From Pseudomonadota bacterium (GTDB taxonomy: Bacteria > Pseudomonadota > Gammaproteobacteria > Burkholderiales > Thiobacillaceae), in NCBI GenBank assembly GCA_021784115.1, contig JAJXTE010000012.1, forward strand, positions 1 to 37,437: 37,437 nt of DNA. The letters run 5' to 3'. Positions within the stretch are counted from its first letter, which is position 1. Every line of letters starts with the position of its first letter. The position numbers and the translations under genes were made by a program. The notes under the pieces are model-generated. The model did not search any database. It had not been told where the DNA came from and saw only the letters and a program-made list of their open reading frames with translations. Positions 1 through 7,761 of the stretch are shown piece after piece.

Positions 1-110
1 AGTTCGCGCAGGAAAATGTCCTTGTTGGAATACAAGGAATGGATCATCAGCTGCAGCAGCTGTTTGACTTCGGCCTGGAAGCCCAGGGTTTCTTTGGTGG
101 TGGCGGACAT
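1..110 (-). CDS. htpG: Chaperone HtpG (Hsp90), N-terminal fragment
   Basis: Only the first 36 codons lie in the window; the gene runs off the left edge on the minus strand. The translation begins [20 protein letters not shown] and goes on to a segment containing [12 protein letters not shown]. This is the conserved first helix of the Hsp90 ATPase domain, where the [10 protein letters not shown] and SNKxIFLREL blocks are diagnostic. Hsp90 is an ATP-dependent cytoplasmic chaperone that refolds client proteins under stress. The start at 110 follows a GGGAG ribosome site about nine bases upstream. A sigma-32-like promoter upstream (150-178) fits a heat-shock gene and supports the assignment. The identity is firm for so short a piece; nothing can be said about the rest of the protein. 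Confidence 0.9.
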   Translation of the reverse strand, partial: MSATTKETLGFQAEVKQLLQLMIHSLYSNKDIFLRE

Positions 111-149
111 GCCTTTATCTCCCGTCAATTACAAACAAGGTGGAACGGG

Positions 150-178
150 AGGTGGGGGCGGGGGCGGCGGGTTTCAAG
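150..178 (-). promoter_or_regulatory. Sigma-32 (RpoH) type heat-shock promoter of htpG
   Basis: Read on the minus strand, a perfect CTTGAAA -35 element (178-172) is followed after 14 bases by CCCCACCT (157-150). This matches the RpoH -10 consensus CCCCATNT at all but one defined position. The predicted start site lies about 30 bases before the htpG codon. Spacing and both elements agree with the known heat-shock promoter class; activity itself is inferred. Confidence 0.75.
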
Positions 179-285
179 CCCTGTTGTGGTGATCGAACAC
201 CGTTTCATTTGCTTCATGGTCTACAAATAGAAGTTCCCTTTTTGCGACCCGGATGTGCCGGGTTGAGGGGTGAAGGAGGTACAGC

Positions 286-483
286 ATGGCACGCAAGTAC
301 ATTGATTGCCGGGAATACCCGAGCGAAATGAACTGCACGATGTTCATGTCTGCCGACAGCGACACGGAACTGCTGGAAGCGGCGGTGCAGCACGCCGTGG
401 CCGTTCATGGCCACACCGACACGCCTGAACTGCGCGAAACCCTGCGCTCGCTGTTCAAGGAAGAAATGAGGAAGGCGGCCTGA
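286..483 (+). CDS. DUF1059 family small protein
   Basis: A 65-residue protein starting MARKYIDCREYPSEMNCTMF, with a later segment DTELLEAAVQHAVAVHGH and a charged C-terminus. The paired cysteines at positions 8 and 17, the E-LLEAAV-HAV--HGH pattern and the length fit the DUF1059 family, whose function is unknown. It has no signal peptide or membrane segment and so is probably cytoplasmic. The start is well defined by AAGGAGGT (273-280), five bases before the ATG, which suggests high expression. It stands alone between divergent htpG and convergent ppk1. The leader carries a small perfect hairpin at 245-265. Confidence 0.8.
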   Translation: MARKYIDCREYPSEMNCTMFMSADSDTELLEAAVQHAVAVHGHTDTPELRETLRSLFKEEMRKAA

Positions 484-530
484 CGCTCGCGCGGTCCGCC
501 GGACCGTCGGGCGGCGTGTTTCAGTGTTGG

Positions 531-552
531 CGGCAGGCTGCAAATCCTGCCG
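531..552. terminator. Hairpin between convergent DUF1059 gene and ppk1
   Basis: CGGCAGG (531-537) pairs perfectly with CCTGCCG (546-552) around an eight-base loop, directly beyond the ppk1 stop codon. A TTTTT run follows on the plus strand, but only at 562-566. A second small hairpin, CGGTCC-GCC-GGACCG, lies at 492-506. The position between two gene ends suggests transcription termination. The poor U-tracts make this uncertain. Confidence 0.4.
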
Positions 553-2625
553 TCAGGGCAGTTTTTGCTTTGTAAGCAGGGCCAGCAGTTCCACCTGCGC
601 GCTGTAGGGCTTGGCCCGCCGCTTGGCGCGGCGGCGGAAGCTGCCGTCGGAGAGCATGTCCCAGGCCTGCACGTTGTCGCGCAGGTAGGGCTTCAGCCCT
701 TCGGCGATCACGCGCTTCTTCAGCTTGGGGTTGAGGACGGGGAAAGCGGTTTCGATGCGGCGGAAGAAGTTGCGGTCCATCCAGTCGGCCGACGACAGGA
801 AGACCTTCTCGTCGCCGCCGTTTCTGAAATAGAAGATGCGCGTGTGTTCGAGGAAGCGACCGACCACCGAGCGCACCCGGATGTGCTCCGACAGTCCGGC
901 GATGCCGGGGCGCAGTGCGCAGACCCCGCGGATGATGAGGTCGATCTTCACGCCGGCCTGTGAGGCGGCGTAGAGGGCGGCGATGACCTGCGGCTCCAGC
1001 AGCGCGTTCATCTTGGCGATGATGGCGGCTGGCTTGCCGGCGGCGGCGAGTTCGGCTTCATGGTTGATCGCGGCGACAACTTCGCTGTGCAGGGTGAACG
1101 GCGACTGCCACAGGCGCTTGAGCTTGCCCGCCTTGCCGAGGCCGGTGATTTGGGTGAACAGGCTGCCGACGTCTGCGGTGATGGCCTCGTCGCAGGTCAG
1201 GAGGCCGAAATCGGTGTACATCCGCGCGGTGCGGGCGTGGTAGTTGCCGGTGCCCAGGTGGGCGTAGCGGCGCAGTTCGCCTTCCTCGCGGCGGATGACC
1301 AGCGCCAGCTTGGCGTGGGTCTTGTGGCCGACCACGCCGTAGACGACATGGGCGCCGACCTCTTCCAGTTTGGCCGCCCAGTTGATGTTGGCTTCCTCGT
1401 CGAAGCGCGCCAGCAGCTCGACCACCACGGTGACTTCCTTGCCCGACTGCGCGGCGCGGATCAGCGCCTGCATCAGCTTGGAATCGGTCCCGGTGCGGTA
1501 CACGGTCTGTCGCATGGCGACGACGTGGGGGTCGTCGGCGGCCTGTTCGATGAAGTCGATCACCGGCTGGAAGGATTCGAACGGGTGGTGCAGAAGGATG
1601 TCGTTTTTGCGGATATGCGCAAAGATGTCGTCCAGCTTGGCCAGCCGCGGCGGCAGGGCAGGGACGAAGGGCGCGAACTTGAGGTCGGGACGGTCGACCC
1701 AGTCGGGCACCTGCATCAGACGCACCAGGTTCACCGGGCCGCGTTCCTGGTAGAGGTCGTCGGCCTCGAGTTCGAACTGTTCCAGCAGGAAGGCTGCCAT
1801 CGAAGGCGAGCAGTTGTCGGCCACCTCCAGCCGCACGGCCGCACCGAAGTGCCGCTGTGGCAGTTCGCCCTGCAGGGCCTGGCGCAGGTTCTTGGTTTCC
1901 TCGTCGTCGACGAAGAGGTCGGAATTGCGGGTGACGCGAAACTGGTAGCAGCCCTGCACCGTCATCCCGGCAAACAGCTCGCCGACGTGGGCGTGCAAGA
2001 TCGACGACAGAAACACGAAGCCGTATTCGCAGCCGGCAATCTCTTCCGGCAGGCGAATGACGCGTGGCAGGGAACGCGGCGCCTGCACCACGGCGGCGCC
2101 TGAATTGCGGCCGAAGGCGTCGCGGCCGGACAGCTCGACCGCGAAATTAAGACTCTTGTTCAGCACGCGCGGGAAAGGGTGCGACGGGTCGAGCCCCACC
2201 GGCGTCAGCACCGGTATCAGCTCGCGGAAGAAGTAGTCGCGTATCCACCCCGCCTGGGCTTCGTTCCACTGTGTACGGCGGATGAAGTGAACGCCGTGTG
2301 TGGCCAGCTCGGGAATGATCTCCTTGTTGAAGAGTTCGTACTGCCGGGCGACCAGCGCGTGCGCTGTCTCTGATACCGCGCGAAACTGCTGGCGCGGCGT
2401 GAGGCCGTCGGGCGAGCGCTGGGTGGAGTTGGCGCGGATCTGTTCCTTCAGCCCCGCGACGCGCACCTCGAAGAACTCGTCCATGTTGCTCGACACGATG
2501 CACAGGAAGCGCAGGCGTTCCAGCAGGGGCATGGACGGATCGTCGGCCTGGGCCAGCACGCGGCGCTGGAAGGCGAGAATGCCGAGCTCTCGGTTGATGA
2601 GGGTATCGGGGCTGGGCAGATTCAT
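553..2625 (-). CDS. ppk1: Polyphosphate kinase 1
   Basis: PPK1 reversibly transfers the terminal phosphate of ATP to inorganic polyphosphate. With the start at 2625 the protein has 690 residues, the usual PPK1 length, and opens MNLPSPDTLINRELGILAFQ. The open frame continues upstream to 2709, but that would overlap the Pho box and the divergent gene and adds 28 residues not expected in the family. The N-terminal block with SSNMDEFFEVRVAGLKEQ is typical. The phosphohistidine site region GHKTHAKLAL lies around residue 437 and the second conserved histidine block YAHLGTGNYHARTA around 455, close to His435 and His454 of the E. coli enzyme. It is divergent from a CYTH-CHAD gene followed by sixA, a polyphosphate-linked setting. 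The Pho box upstream implies induction under phosphate starvation. No strong ribosome site is visible. Confidence 0.96.
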   Translation of the reverse strand: MNLPSPDTLINRELGILAFQRRVLAQADDPSMPLLERLRFLCIVSSNMDEFFEVRVAGLKEQIRANSTQRSPDGLTPRQQFRAVSETAHALVARQYELFNKEIIPELATHGVHFIRRTQWNEAQAGWIRDYFFRELIPVLTPVGLDPSHPFPRVLNKSLNFAVELSGRDAFGRNSGAAVVQAPRSLPRVIRLPEEIAGCEYGFVFLSSILHAHVGELFAGMTVQGCYQFRVTRNSDLFVDDEETKNLRQALQGELPQRHFGAAVRLEVADNCSPSMAAFLLEQFELEADDLYQERGPVNLVRLMQVPDWVDRPDLKFAPFVPALPPRLAKLDDIFAHIRKNDILLHHPFESFQPVIDFIEQAADDPHVVAMRQTVYRTGTDSKLMQALIRAAQSGKEVTVVVELLARFDEEANINWAAKLEEVGAHVVYGVVGHKTHAKLALVIRREEGELRRYAHLGTGNYHARTARMYTDFGLLTCDEAITADVGSLFTQITGLGKAGKLKRLWQSPFTLHSEVVAAINHEAELAAAGKPAAIIAKMNALLEPQVIAALYAASQAGVKIDLIIRGVCALRPGIAGLSEHIRVRSVVGRFLEHTRIFYFRNGGDEKVFLSSADWMDRNFFRRIETAFPVLNPKLKKRVIAEGLKPYLRDNVQAWDMLSDGSFRRRAKRRAKPYSAQVELLALLTKQKLP

Positions 2626-2679
2626 GATGGGTTTATTGGTGGTGTGCTTCAATGATAAGGGCCCGCGCTCAACGCTGAC

Positions 2680-2697
2680 ATGACAGTTATATGACAA
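2680..2697 (-). promoter_or_regulatory. Pho box (PhoB site) between ppk1 and CYTH-CHAD gene
   Basis: On the minus strand the sequence reads TTGTCAT-ATAA-CTGTCAT. This is two direct heptamers with a four-base spacer, differing from the classical CTGTCAT-N4-CTGTCAT Pho box at only one base. It points toward ppk1. A possible -10, TATCAT (2657-2652), lies 22 bases further down, one helical turn more than usual. The box overlaps the upstream candidate ATG (2691) of the divergent gene, so it may serve both. Confidence 0.75.
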
Positions 2698-2708
2698 CGC
2701 CGCATCCA

Positions 2709-4256
2709 ATGGAAATCGAGCTCAAGCTGGCGCTGCCGCCGGGGCAGGTTGCGGGCTTCATGAAGCGGATGGCCCGACGGCGCAGCGTGCCGGTGCAGCA
2801 GGACCTCGTTACCCGTTATTTCGACACACCGGACTTTGTCTTGAGCGGGCAGGGCGTGGCGCTGCGCGTGCGGCGGGCGGGGCGGCGCTGGCTGCAGACC
2901 CTGAAGACCGAGGGTGAGCGGCAGGGCGGGCTGTCGCGGCGCGTCGAATTCGAGATGCCGGTGCGGCGCGGCGCGCCGGACTGGAACCGTTTTCCGCCCG
3001 AGGCGGTGGCATATGTGTCCGAGGCGCTGCGTGCGCAATTGGTTCCGGTGTTCGAAACGCGCTTTCACCGCACTGCCTGGCGGGTCGCCGGCAAGCGCGG
3101 CGCGCAGATCGAGGTGGCGCTCGACGTCGGCGAGGTGATTACCCTATCGGGCATAAACGCCGGCGAACGCCGCCAGCCGCTTTGCGAGATCGAGCTCGAA
3201 CTGAAATCCGGCCAGCCCGATGCGCTGTTCGCGCTGGCGCTGGAGTGGGCCGGCGCGTTCGACTGCCTGCCGTTCGACATCAGCAAGGCCGAGCGCGGCG
3301 TGCGCCTGGCGCACGGCGAGGAGCCGGCGCCGCTGAAATCCGTGCCGCTGGTGCTGGACGACGGCATGAGCGTGGAGGAAGGATTTGCCGCGATCTGCCA
3401 GGCGTGCCTTGCGCAATTTCAGGCCAATCTGCCCGGCGTGCTGGCGTCGGACGACATCGAATACGTGCATCAGGCGCGGGTGGCGCTGCGGCGGCTGCGT
3501 GCGGCGCTGCGGCTGTTTCGCGACGTGTGCGTGCTGCCGGACGACCTGCTGGCCGGCCTGGATGCGCTGGCGGCCGCGCTGGGCCCGGCGCGGGACTGGG
3601 ACGTGCTGTGCGACGAAACCCTGCCGGCGATCGCGCCGCGTTACCCCGACGCCGATACCTGGCAGCGTGGCATGCAGGCGCTGGAGCGGCGCCGCCTCGC
3701 GGTGCGGACGGCGATGCGGGAAGGACTGAACCAGGCGCACCCGGGTGCGTGGTTGCTGGCATTCCAGCGCTGGCTGTTGCAGCATGGGTGGCGTTCATAT
3801 CGCGGGGAGGGGACGCACCCTTCAGGGCGGACGGCGCCGGAGGCTCAGCGTTTCGACCAGTTGGCGCCGCTGGACGCATGGGCACGCCGGGCCCTGCGCA
3901 CAGGGCATCGTCCCATCGTTCGCGGCGCACGCGATTTCAGCAGACTGGCACCGGCGCAGCGCCATGCCCTGCGCATCGCGATCAAGCGCCAGCGTTATGC
4001 AGCCGAGTTCTTCCAGGGACTGTTCGACGGCAGGCGGCAGGCACGTTATCTGGCGGTGCTGCGTGACGCCCAGGACAGCCTGGGACAGGCCAACGACGCG
4101 CATATCGCATCGGGCCTCCTGGTCACCGCGCAGGCGGAGACGGGCCCGATGGGCGCCTTCGCTCTCGGCTGGCTGGCGGCAAGACAGGCGGAGATGGCCG
4201 GCGGCGGGAGCGCCAGGCAGGTGCGCGCGTTCCTGAAATCGAAGCCCTACTGGTAG
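2709..4256 (+). CDS. CYTH-CHAD domain protein (inorganic triphosphatase / polyphosphate-binding)
   Basis: About 515 residues in two parts. The N-terminal CYTH domain (residues 1-200) opens with MEIELKL, the ExExK signature that binds metal-triphosphate. RYFDTPDF, LRVRR and QTLKT follow, all typical tunnel strands. The C-terminal CHAD domain (about 225-510) is helical and rich in Arg and His, with the segment VHQARVALRRLRAALRLF; such domains bind polyphosphate. The architecture equals E. coli YgiF, an inorganic triphosphatase. The start is uncertain: ATG 2709 places the CYTH motif at the N-terminus as in relatives, whereas ATG 2691 lies inside the Pho box. Neither has a good ribosome site. Divergence from ppk1 and linkage to sixA suggest a polyphosphate-related task. 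Confidence 0.9.
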   Translation: MEIELKLALPPGQVAGFMKRMARRRSVPVQQDLVTRYFDTPDFVLSGQGVALRVRRAGRRWLQTLKTEGERQGGLSRRVEFEMPVRRGAPDWNRFPPEAVAYVSEALRAQLVPVFETRFHRTAWRVAGKRGAQIEVALDVGEVITLSGINAGERRQPLCEIELELKSGQPDALFALALEWAGAFDCLPFDISKAERGVRLAHGEEPAPLKSVPLVLDDGMSVEEGFAAICQACLAQFQANLPGVLASDDIEYVHQARVALRRLRAALRLFRDVCVLPDDLLAGLDALAAALGPARDWDVLCDETLPAIAPRYPDADTWQRGMQALERRRLAVRTAMREGLNQAHPGAWLLAFQRWLLQHGWRSYRGEGTHPSGRTAPEAQRFDQLAPLDAWARRALRTGHRPIVRGARDFSRLAPAQRHALRIAIKRQRYAAEFFQGLFDGRRQARYLAVLRDAQDSLGQANDAHIASGLLVTAQAETGPMGAFALGWLAARQAEMAGGGSARQVRAFLKSKPYW

Positions 4257-4325
4257 TTTCGGGCATGCTGGCTACCCCACTGCAGGATTCCCAATCAGAC
4301 ACGTATTTGAGGAAAGGAAACCCGG

Positions 4326-4778
4326 ATGGAACTGATCTTGTGGCGACACGCCGAGGCCGATGATGCGGTCCCCGAGCTCAAGCGCGAACTCACCGACAAG
4401 GGCCGCAAGCAGGCGGCGCGCATGGCAGACTGGCTCAATCCGCGGCTGTCGCAGGACATCCGGATTCTGGTGAGCCCTGCCACCCGCGCGGTGCAGACCG
4501 CGCAGGCGCTGGGACGCGAATACGAGGAGGCGACGGCGATGGGGCCGGGGGCCAGCGCAAAAGACCTGCTGGGCGCCGCAGGCTGGCCGGATGCGGTCAG
4601 CCCGGTGCTGATCGTCGGCCATCAACCCACGCTGGGTCAGGTGGCGATGCAACTGCTGGCGGGACAGACCGGTGACCTGACAATCAGGAAGGCGAGCGTC
4701 TGGTGGTTCCATGGTCGCGAGCGGGGTGGACAATTGGAGGTGGTCTTGCGCGCTGTGGCCACGCCTGACTGGTTATAA
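4326..4778 (+). CDS. sixA: Phosphohistidine phosphatase SixA
   Basis: A 150-residue histidine-phosphatase-superfamily protein of SixA length. The catalytic RHG-type motif is LILWRHAEAD at residues 3-12, with His8 as the expected phospho-acceptor. Further motifs are LVSPATRAVQTAQAL and the late histidine block VLIVGHQPTLGQVA. SixA removes phosphate from histidines of phosphorelay or PTS proteins in the cytoplasm. The ATG follows AGGAAAGG at a slightly long spacing. It lies 69 bases after the CYTH-CHAD gene and is probably co-transcribed with it. Its stop codon is embedded in the TATAAT that may drive fliF. The family is clear; the substrate in this organism is not. Confidence 0.88.
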   Translation: MELILWRHAEADDAVPELKRELTDKGRKQAARMADWLNPRLSQDIRILVSPATRAVQTAQALGREYEEATAMGPGASAKDLLGAAGWPDAVSPVLIVGHQPTLGQVAMQLLAGQTGDLTIRKASVWWFHGRERGGQLEVVLRAVATPDWL

Positions 4779-4779
4779 T
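4774..4779 (+). promoter_or_regulatory. Possible -10 element for the fli operon
   Basis: A perfect TATAAT overlaps the sixA stop codon, 75 bases before the fliF ATG. No convincing -35 is found at 16-18 bases. The nearest TTGCGC (4746-4751) is 22 bases away, so either an activator is needed or the match is chance. Confidence 0.3.
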
Positions 4780-4853
4780 CGCCGGGTGACTACCCAAGCC
4801 ATCCAGTGTGAGGTGAACCAGTTGACCCCGGCCATGCAGACGAGGTACGCCCT

Positions 4854-6188
4854 ATGCCGGGTTGGTTGAGCAGTCTGCGCGACCTGATCGCGGAGGCGAG
4901 CCCATTGCGCCGCCTGATGCTTGCCCTGCTGGTGCTGGTGCCGCTGGCGGCACTGGCCGGAGCCTATGTGTGGTTCAATCCGCCTGCCTATCGCGTGCTC
5001 TACGCCCATCTGTCCGACCGGGCGGGTGGCGAGGTCATCGCCGCCCTCGAGCAGCTCGACATTCCCTACCATCTGTCCGCCGCCGACGGCACCATCGAGG
5101 TGCCGGCCGATCAGTTGCACGCAGCGCGCTACCGCCTTGCCGCGCGCGGCCTGCCCCGCTCCGATGCCGACGCGCAGGATGAGGTCGATCGCGCGCCACG
5201 CTTCGGCGCGTCGTCGCTGGAGGAGCAGCAGCGCTATCAGCGCGCGCTCGAAACCGATCTGGCGCGCTCGATCCAGTCGCTGGAAGCGGTCGAGCTGGCG
5301 CGGGTCCATCTTGCCTTGCCCAAGGTCTCGCCCTTCCTGCGCGACGCGCCGCCGGCCACCGCCGCGGTGCTGGTGCGGCTGCGTCCTCATGCGCAACTGT
5401 CGACCGAGCAGGTGACGACGATCCAGACCCTGGTGGCGGCCAGCGTGCCGCGTCTGAAGCGGACTGACGTGCAGGTGCTCGACCCCCGCGGCGTCCTCCT
5501 GGGCGGCTCGGCGCCCGAAGTGGTGCAGTCGCGCCGGCAGGCGCTGGAACAGGATCTGGCGCAGCGGGCGCTCGCCATATTGACGCCCTGGCTCGGCAAG
5601 GACCGCGTGAGCGTGCAGGTGACGGCCACGCTGGAGGACAGCGATGTCCAGCAGACCGTGGAACGGGTACGCAATGTCGTGGTCGGCGGCGAGGCGCGTC
5701 CGCTGGAAAGAACCGTGCGCACCACGCATTCGCCGGAAGGCCGCATTCAGCGGGTGAACGCCATCGTGATTCTCGGATTCGACGCGAGCGCCGACGAACT
5801 CGCGCGTGCAGGACAACTGGCCCGCCAGGCGCTGGGCCTGGTGCCCGTGCGCGGCGACACGCTGAATGTGTATGCGCTGCCCGCTGCGGCTCCCAAGGTG
5901 CCGACCGGGGCTGCCGTTGCCAGTGCGCCGGCACCCATCCCCCAGGTACAGCAGGTGAGTCCGCCGCCGGAGACGCGCGGCCTCTTCGACATTCGGCTCG
6001 GGACGCTGGTGGCTGCGGCGGCGACCCTGCTCCTGCTCGGCCTGGGCGTCGTGCGGCGCAACCGGCGGACATCCGCCGCGCAGCCGCCCATCGAGGATTT
6101 CGATGCCGAGATCGACGCCGCCCGCAACCAGGCGCTGGCCAATCCGCGCGTGGCGGCGGATGTCATCAAGCTGTGGATGCGTGCATGA
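4854..6188 (+). CDS. fliF: Flagellar MS-ring protein FliF, compact form
   Basis: FliF builds the inner-membrane MS ring that houses the export gate. This protein has 444 residues, against roughly 550 in enteric FliF. A first membrane helix (about 21-41) leads to ring-building domains with PAYRVLYAHLSDRAGGEVI and LARVHLALPK. The last periplasmic segment includes RGDTLNVYALP. A second membrane helix (about 382-400) precedes a cytoplasmic tail, ARNQALANPRVAADVIKLWM, the FliG-binding end. Most of the shortening lies between SDVQQTVERV and LERTVRTTHSPEGRIQRV (residues 262-300), where usual FliF carries the long beta-collar insertion. It heads a ten-gene overlapping cluster; a GAGG ribosome site lies at 4842-4845. 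fliE, normally just upstream, is absent. Confidence 0.9.
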   Translation: MPGWLSSLRDLIAEASPLRRLMLALLVLVPLAALAGAYVWFNPPAYRVLYAHLSDRAGGEVIAALEQLDIPYHLSAADGTIEVPADQLHAARYRLAARGLPRSDADAQDEVDRAPRFGASSLEEQQRYQRALETDLARSIQSLEAVELARVHLALPKVSPFLRDAPPATAAVLVRLRPHAQLSTEQVTTIQTLVAASVPRLKRTDVQVLDPRGVLLGGSAPEVVQSRRQALEQDLAQRALAILTPWLGKDRVSVQVTATLEDSDVQQTVERVRNVVVGGEARPLERTVRTTHSPEGRIQRVNAIVILGFDASADELARAGQLARQALGLVPVRGDTLNVYALPAAAPKVPTGAAVASAPAPIPQVQQVSPPPETRGLFDIRLGTLVAAAATLLLLGLGVVRRNRRTSAAQPPIEDFDAEIDAARNQALANPRVAADVIKLWMRA

Positions 6189-7150
6189 GCCAGGCCGGCA
6201 TCGAAAAATCCGCCGCGCTTCTGCTCGCACTCGGCGAAGAGGCTACGGCGGCCGTATTTCGCTATCTGAGCCCGCTGGAGGTGAGCCGGCTCGGCAGCGC
6301 CATGCGCGAACTGGATGTGCTGCCGCGCGAACGCGTGCGCGCGATCCTGCGCGATTACGCCGCGGAGGCGGCCGAACAGACAGGGTTCGCGGCAGATACC
6401 GAGCGTTTCCTCGATGAGACGCTGAAGCAGGCCTTTCGCCCGGAGCGCGCGCAGGCCATATTGCAGCGCCTCGGTGCGTCCGGTGCGCAGGCGCTGGAGA
6501 AACTGGCCTGGCGCGAGCCGGCGGAGATTGCCGGGCTGCTGGAGGCGCAAGCGCCCCAGCTGATTGCAGCGATGGCCTCGCAATTTCCACGCGACGTCGC
6601 CGCCGCGGTGCTTGAACTGCTGCCCGGCAAGACGCGTGCGGACACCCTGCTGAGCCTGGCACACAGCGATGCACCCAGCGCCGACATGCTGCGCGACCTG
6701 GACGACTGGCTGGCGGGTCTCGAATCCAACGCGCCGCCGCAGGGCGAAGCGGCGGTGGCCGGCCTGCTGGGGCAGATGAGCGCGGGCAGTGCCGCCGCCG
6801 CGCTGAGCCAGCTCGACCAGAACGATGCGGACCTGGCCGCGCGCCTGCGCACGCGCAATCTCGCTTTCGAAGACCTGGCACGGCTGCCCGAGGCCGGTCG
6901 CAAGGCTTTTCTGCGCAACGTCGGCGCGCGTACCCTGCTGCATGCCTTGAAGGGCAGCGACCGACGCGTGCTTGACGCCCTGACCGCCGTGATGAGTCCG
7001 ACGGCCGCGCAGCGCATGCGCGTCGACCTTGACACCCTGGGGCCTGTGCCGGTGACCGCAATCCAGGCCGCGCAGGACGAAGCGGGCGCGAGCCTGCGAC
7101 GGCTGGCGGCAGAGGGCGCAATCGAGTTCCCCGACGAGGAGGCGGCATGA
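6185..7150 (+). CDS. fliG: FliG-like motor switch protein, degenerate FliM-binding motif
   Basis: FliG links the MS ring to the switch and bears the torque helix. The ATG at 6185 overlaps the fliF stop (ATGA) and gives 321 residues, near the normal 331; ATG 6173 is less likely. The N-domain IEKSAALLLALGEE and LSPLEVSRLGSAM is typical. The C-domain keeps LLHALKGSDRR and GPVPVTAIQAAQ. By alignment from memory with E. coli FliG, the FliM-binding EHPQ is QAPQ and Arg160 is Ser. The MFxF motif reads NLAF. In the torque helix Lys264 and Asp289 are kept, but Arg281, Asp288 and Arg297 become Thr, Val and Pro. Family membership is clear; a normal switching role is doubtful. Confidence 0.88.
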   Translation: MSQAGIEKSAALLLALGEEATAAVFRYLSPLEVSRLGSAMRELDVLPRERVRAILRDYAAEAAEQTGFAADTERFLDETLKQAFRPERAQAILQRLGASGAQALEKLAWREPAEIAGLLEAQAPQLIAAMASQFPRDVAAAVLELLPGKTRADTLLSLAHSDAPSADMLRDLDDWLAGLESNAPPQGEAAVAGLLGQMSAGSAAAALSQLDQNDADLAARLRTRNLAFEDLARLPEAGRKAFLRNVGARTLLHALKGSDRRVLDALTAVMSPTAAQRMRVDLDTLGPVPVTAIQAAQDEAGASLRRLAAEGAIEFPDEEAA

Positions 7151-7761
7151 GCACAGAGGACGACACGAGGCTCGATAATCCCACCGCTTTCGAACAGTGG
7201 GAGGTAGTGGAACTGGCCGCGTCTGCCGGCGAGGATGCCTCGCGCCAGCCCGACCCCGAGGCCGAACGGGCCGCGCTGCGCGAGGCCGCGCGTGCCGAGG
7301 GCTACGCCGAAGGCATCGCCGCCGGGCGGGTGGAGGGGGAGCAGGCGTGCAGCCGCATGAAGCAGTTGGCGGAGAGCTTTTCCTCGACGCTCGACAGCCT
7401 CGATTTCCGCCTCGCCGACATGGTGCTGGAACTGGCGCTCGACGTCGCGCGCCAGGTGGTGGCGGGCGAATTGTCGGCACGGCCTGAGCGCATCCTCGAT
7501 GTGGTCAATCTGGCGCTGAAGCAGATGGCGGAAACCAGTCGCGAGGCGCGCCTGCTGCTGAATCCGGACGATGCCGCGCTGGTGCGCCCGCACCTCGAGC
7601 AGGTGCTCGACAAGAACCGGCTGCGCATCGTGGAAGATGCGCGCATCGTTCGCGGCGGCTGCCTGATCGAAACCGCGCAGGGCGACCTCGACGCCACGCT
7701 TCCGGCGCGCTGGCGCCAGGTGGTGCAGGTGCTCGGCTCCAACCAGAACTGGCTTGAATGA
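7147..7761 (+). CDS. fliH: Flagellar export ATPase regulator FliH
   Basis: A 204-residue soluble protein overlapping fliG by an ATGA junction. Near the N-terminus FEQWEVVEL carries the conserved tryptophan region that docks FliH to the export apparatus. The segment [16 protein letters not shown] (about 51-66) is the GxxxG repeat region characteristic of FliH/SctL helices. The C-terminal half, including [30 protein letters not shown] and [16 protein letters not shown], matches the family domain that binds the N-terminus of FliI. FliH forms the stalk dimer regulating the ATPase at the inner-membrane export gate. Position and partner fliI agree. Confidence is high. Confidence 0.92.
   Translation: MSTEDDTRLDNPTAFEQWEVVELAASAGEDASRQPDPEAERAALREAARAEGYAEGIAAGRVEGEQACSRMKQLAESFSSTLDSLDFRLADMVLELALDVARQVVAGELSARPERILDVVNLALKQMAETSREARLLLNPDDAALVRPHLEQVLDKNRLRIVEDARIVRGGCLIETAQGDLDATLPARWRQVVQVLGSNQNWLE

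Noticed and set aside
245-265. Perfect hairpin CGACCCGG/CCGGGTTG before the DUF1059 gene
   Set aside because: There is no U-tract on either strand and it lies in a leader, so it was not called a terminator. It may be a 5' leader structure, but nothing more can be supported.
1060-2103. Long plus-strand frame of 347 codons inside ppk1
   Set aside because: It is antisense to a full, motif-complete ppk1. The composition is typical of the opposite strand of GC-rich coding DNA and no family is recognisable.
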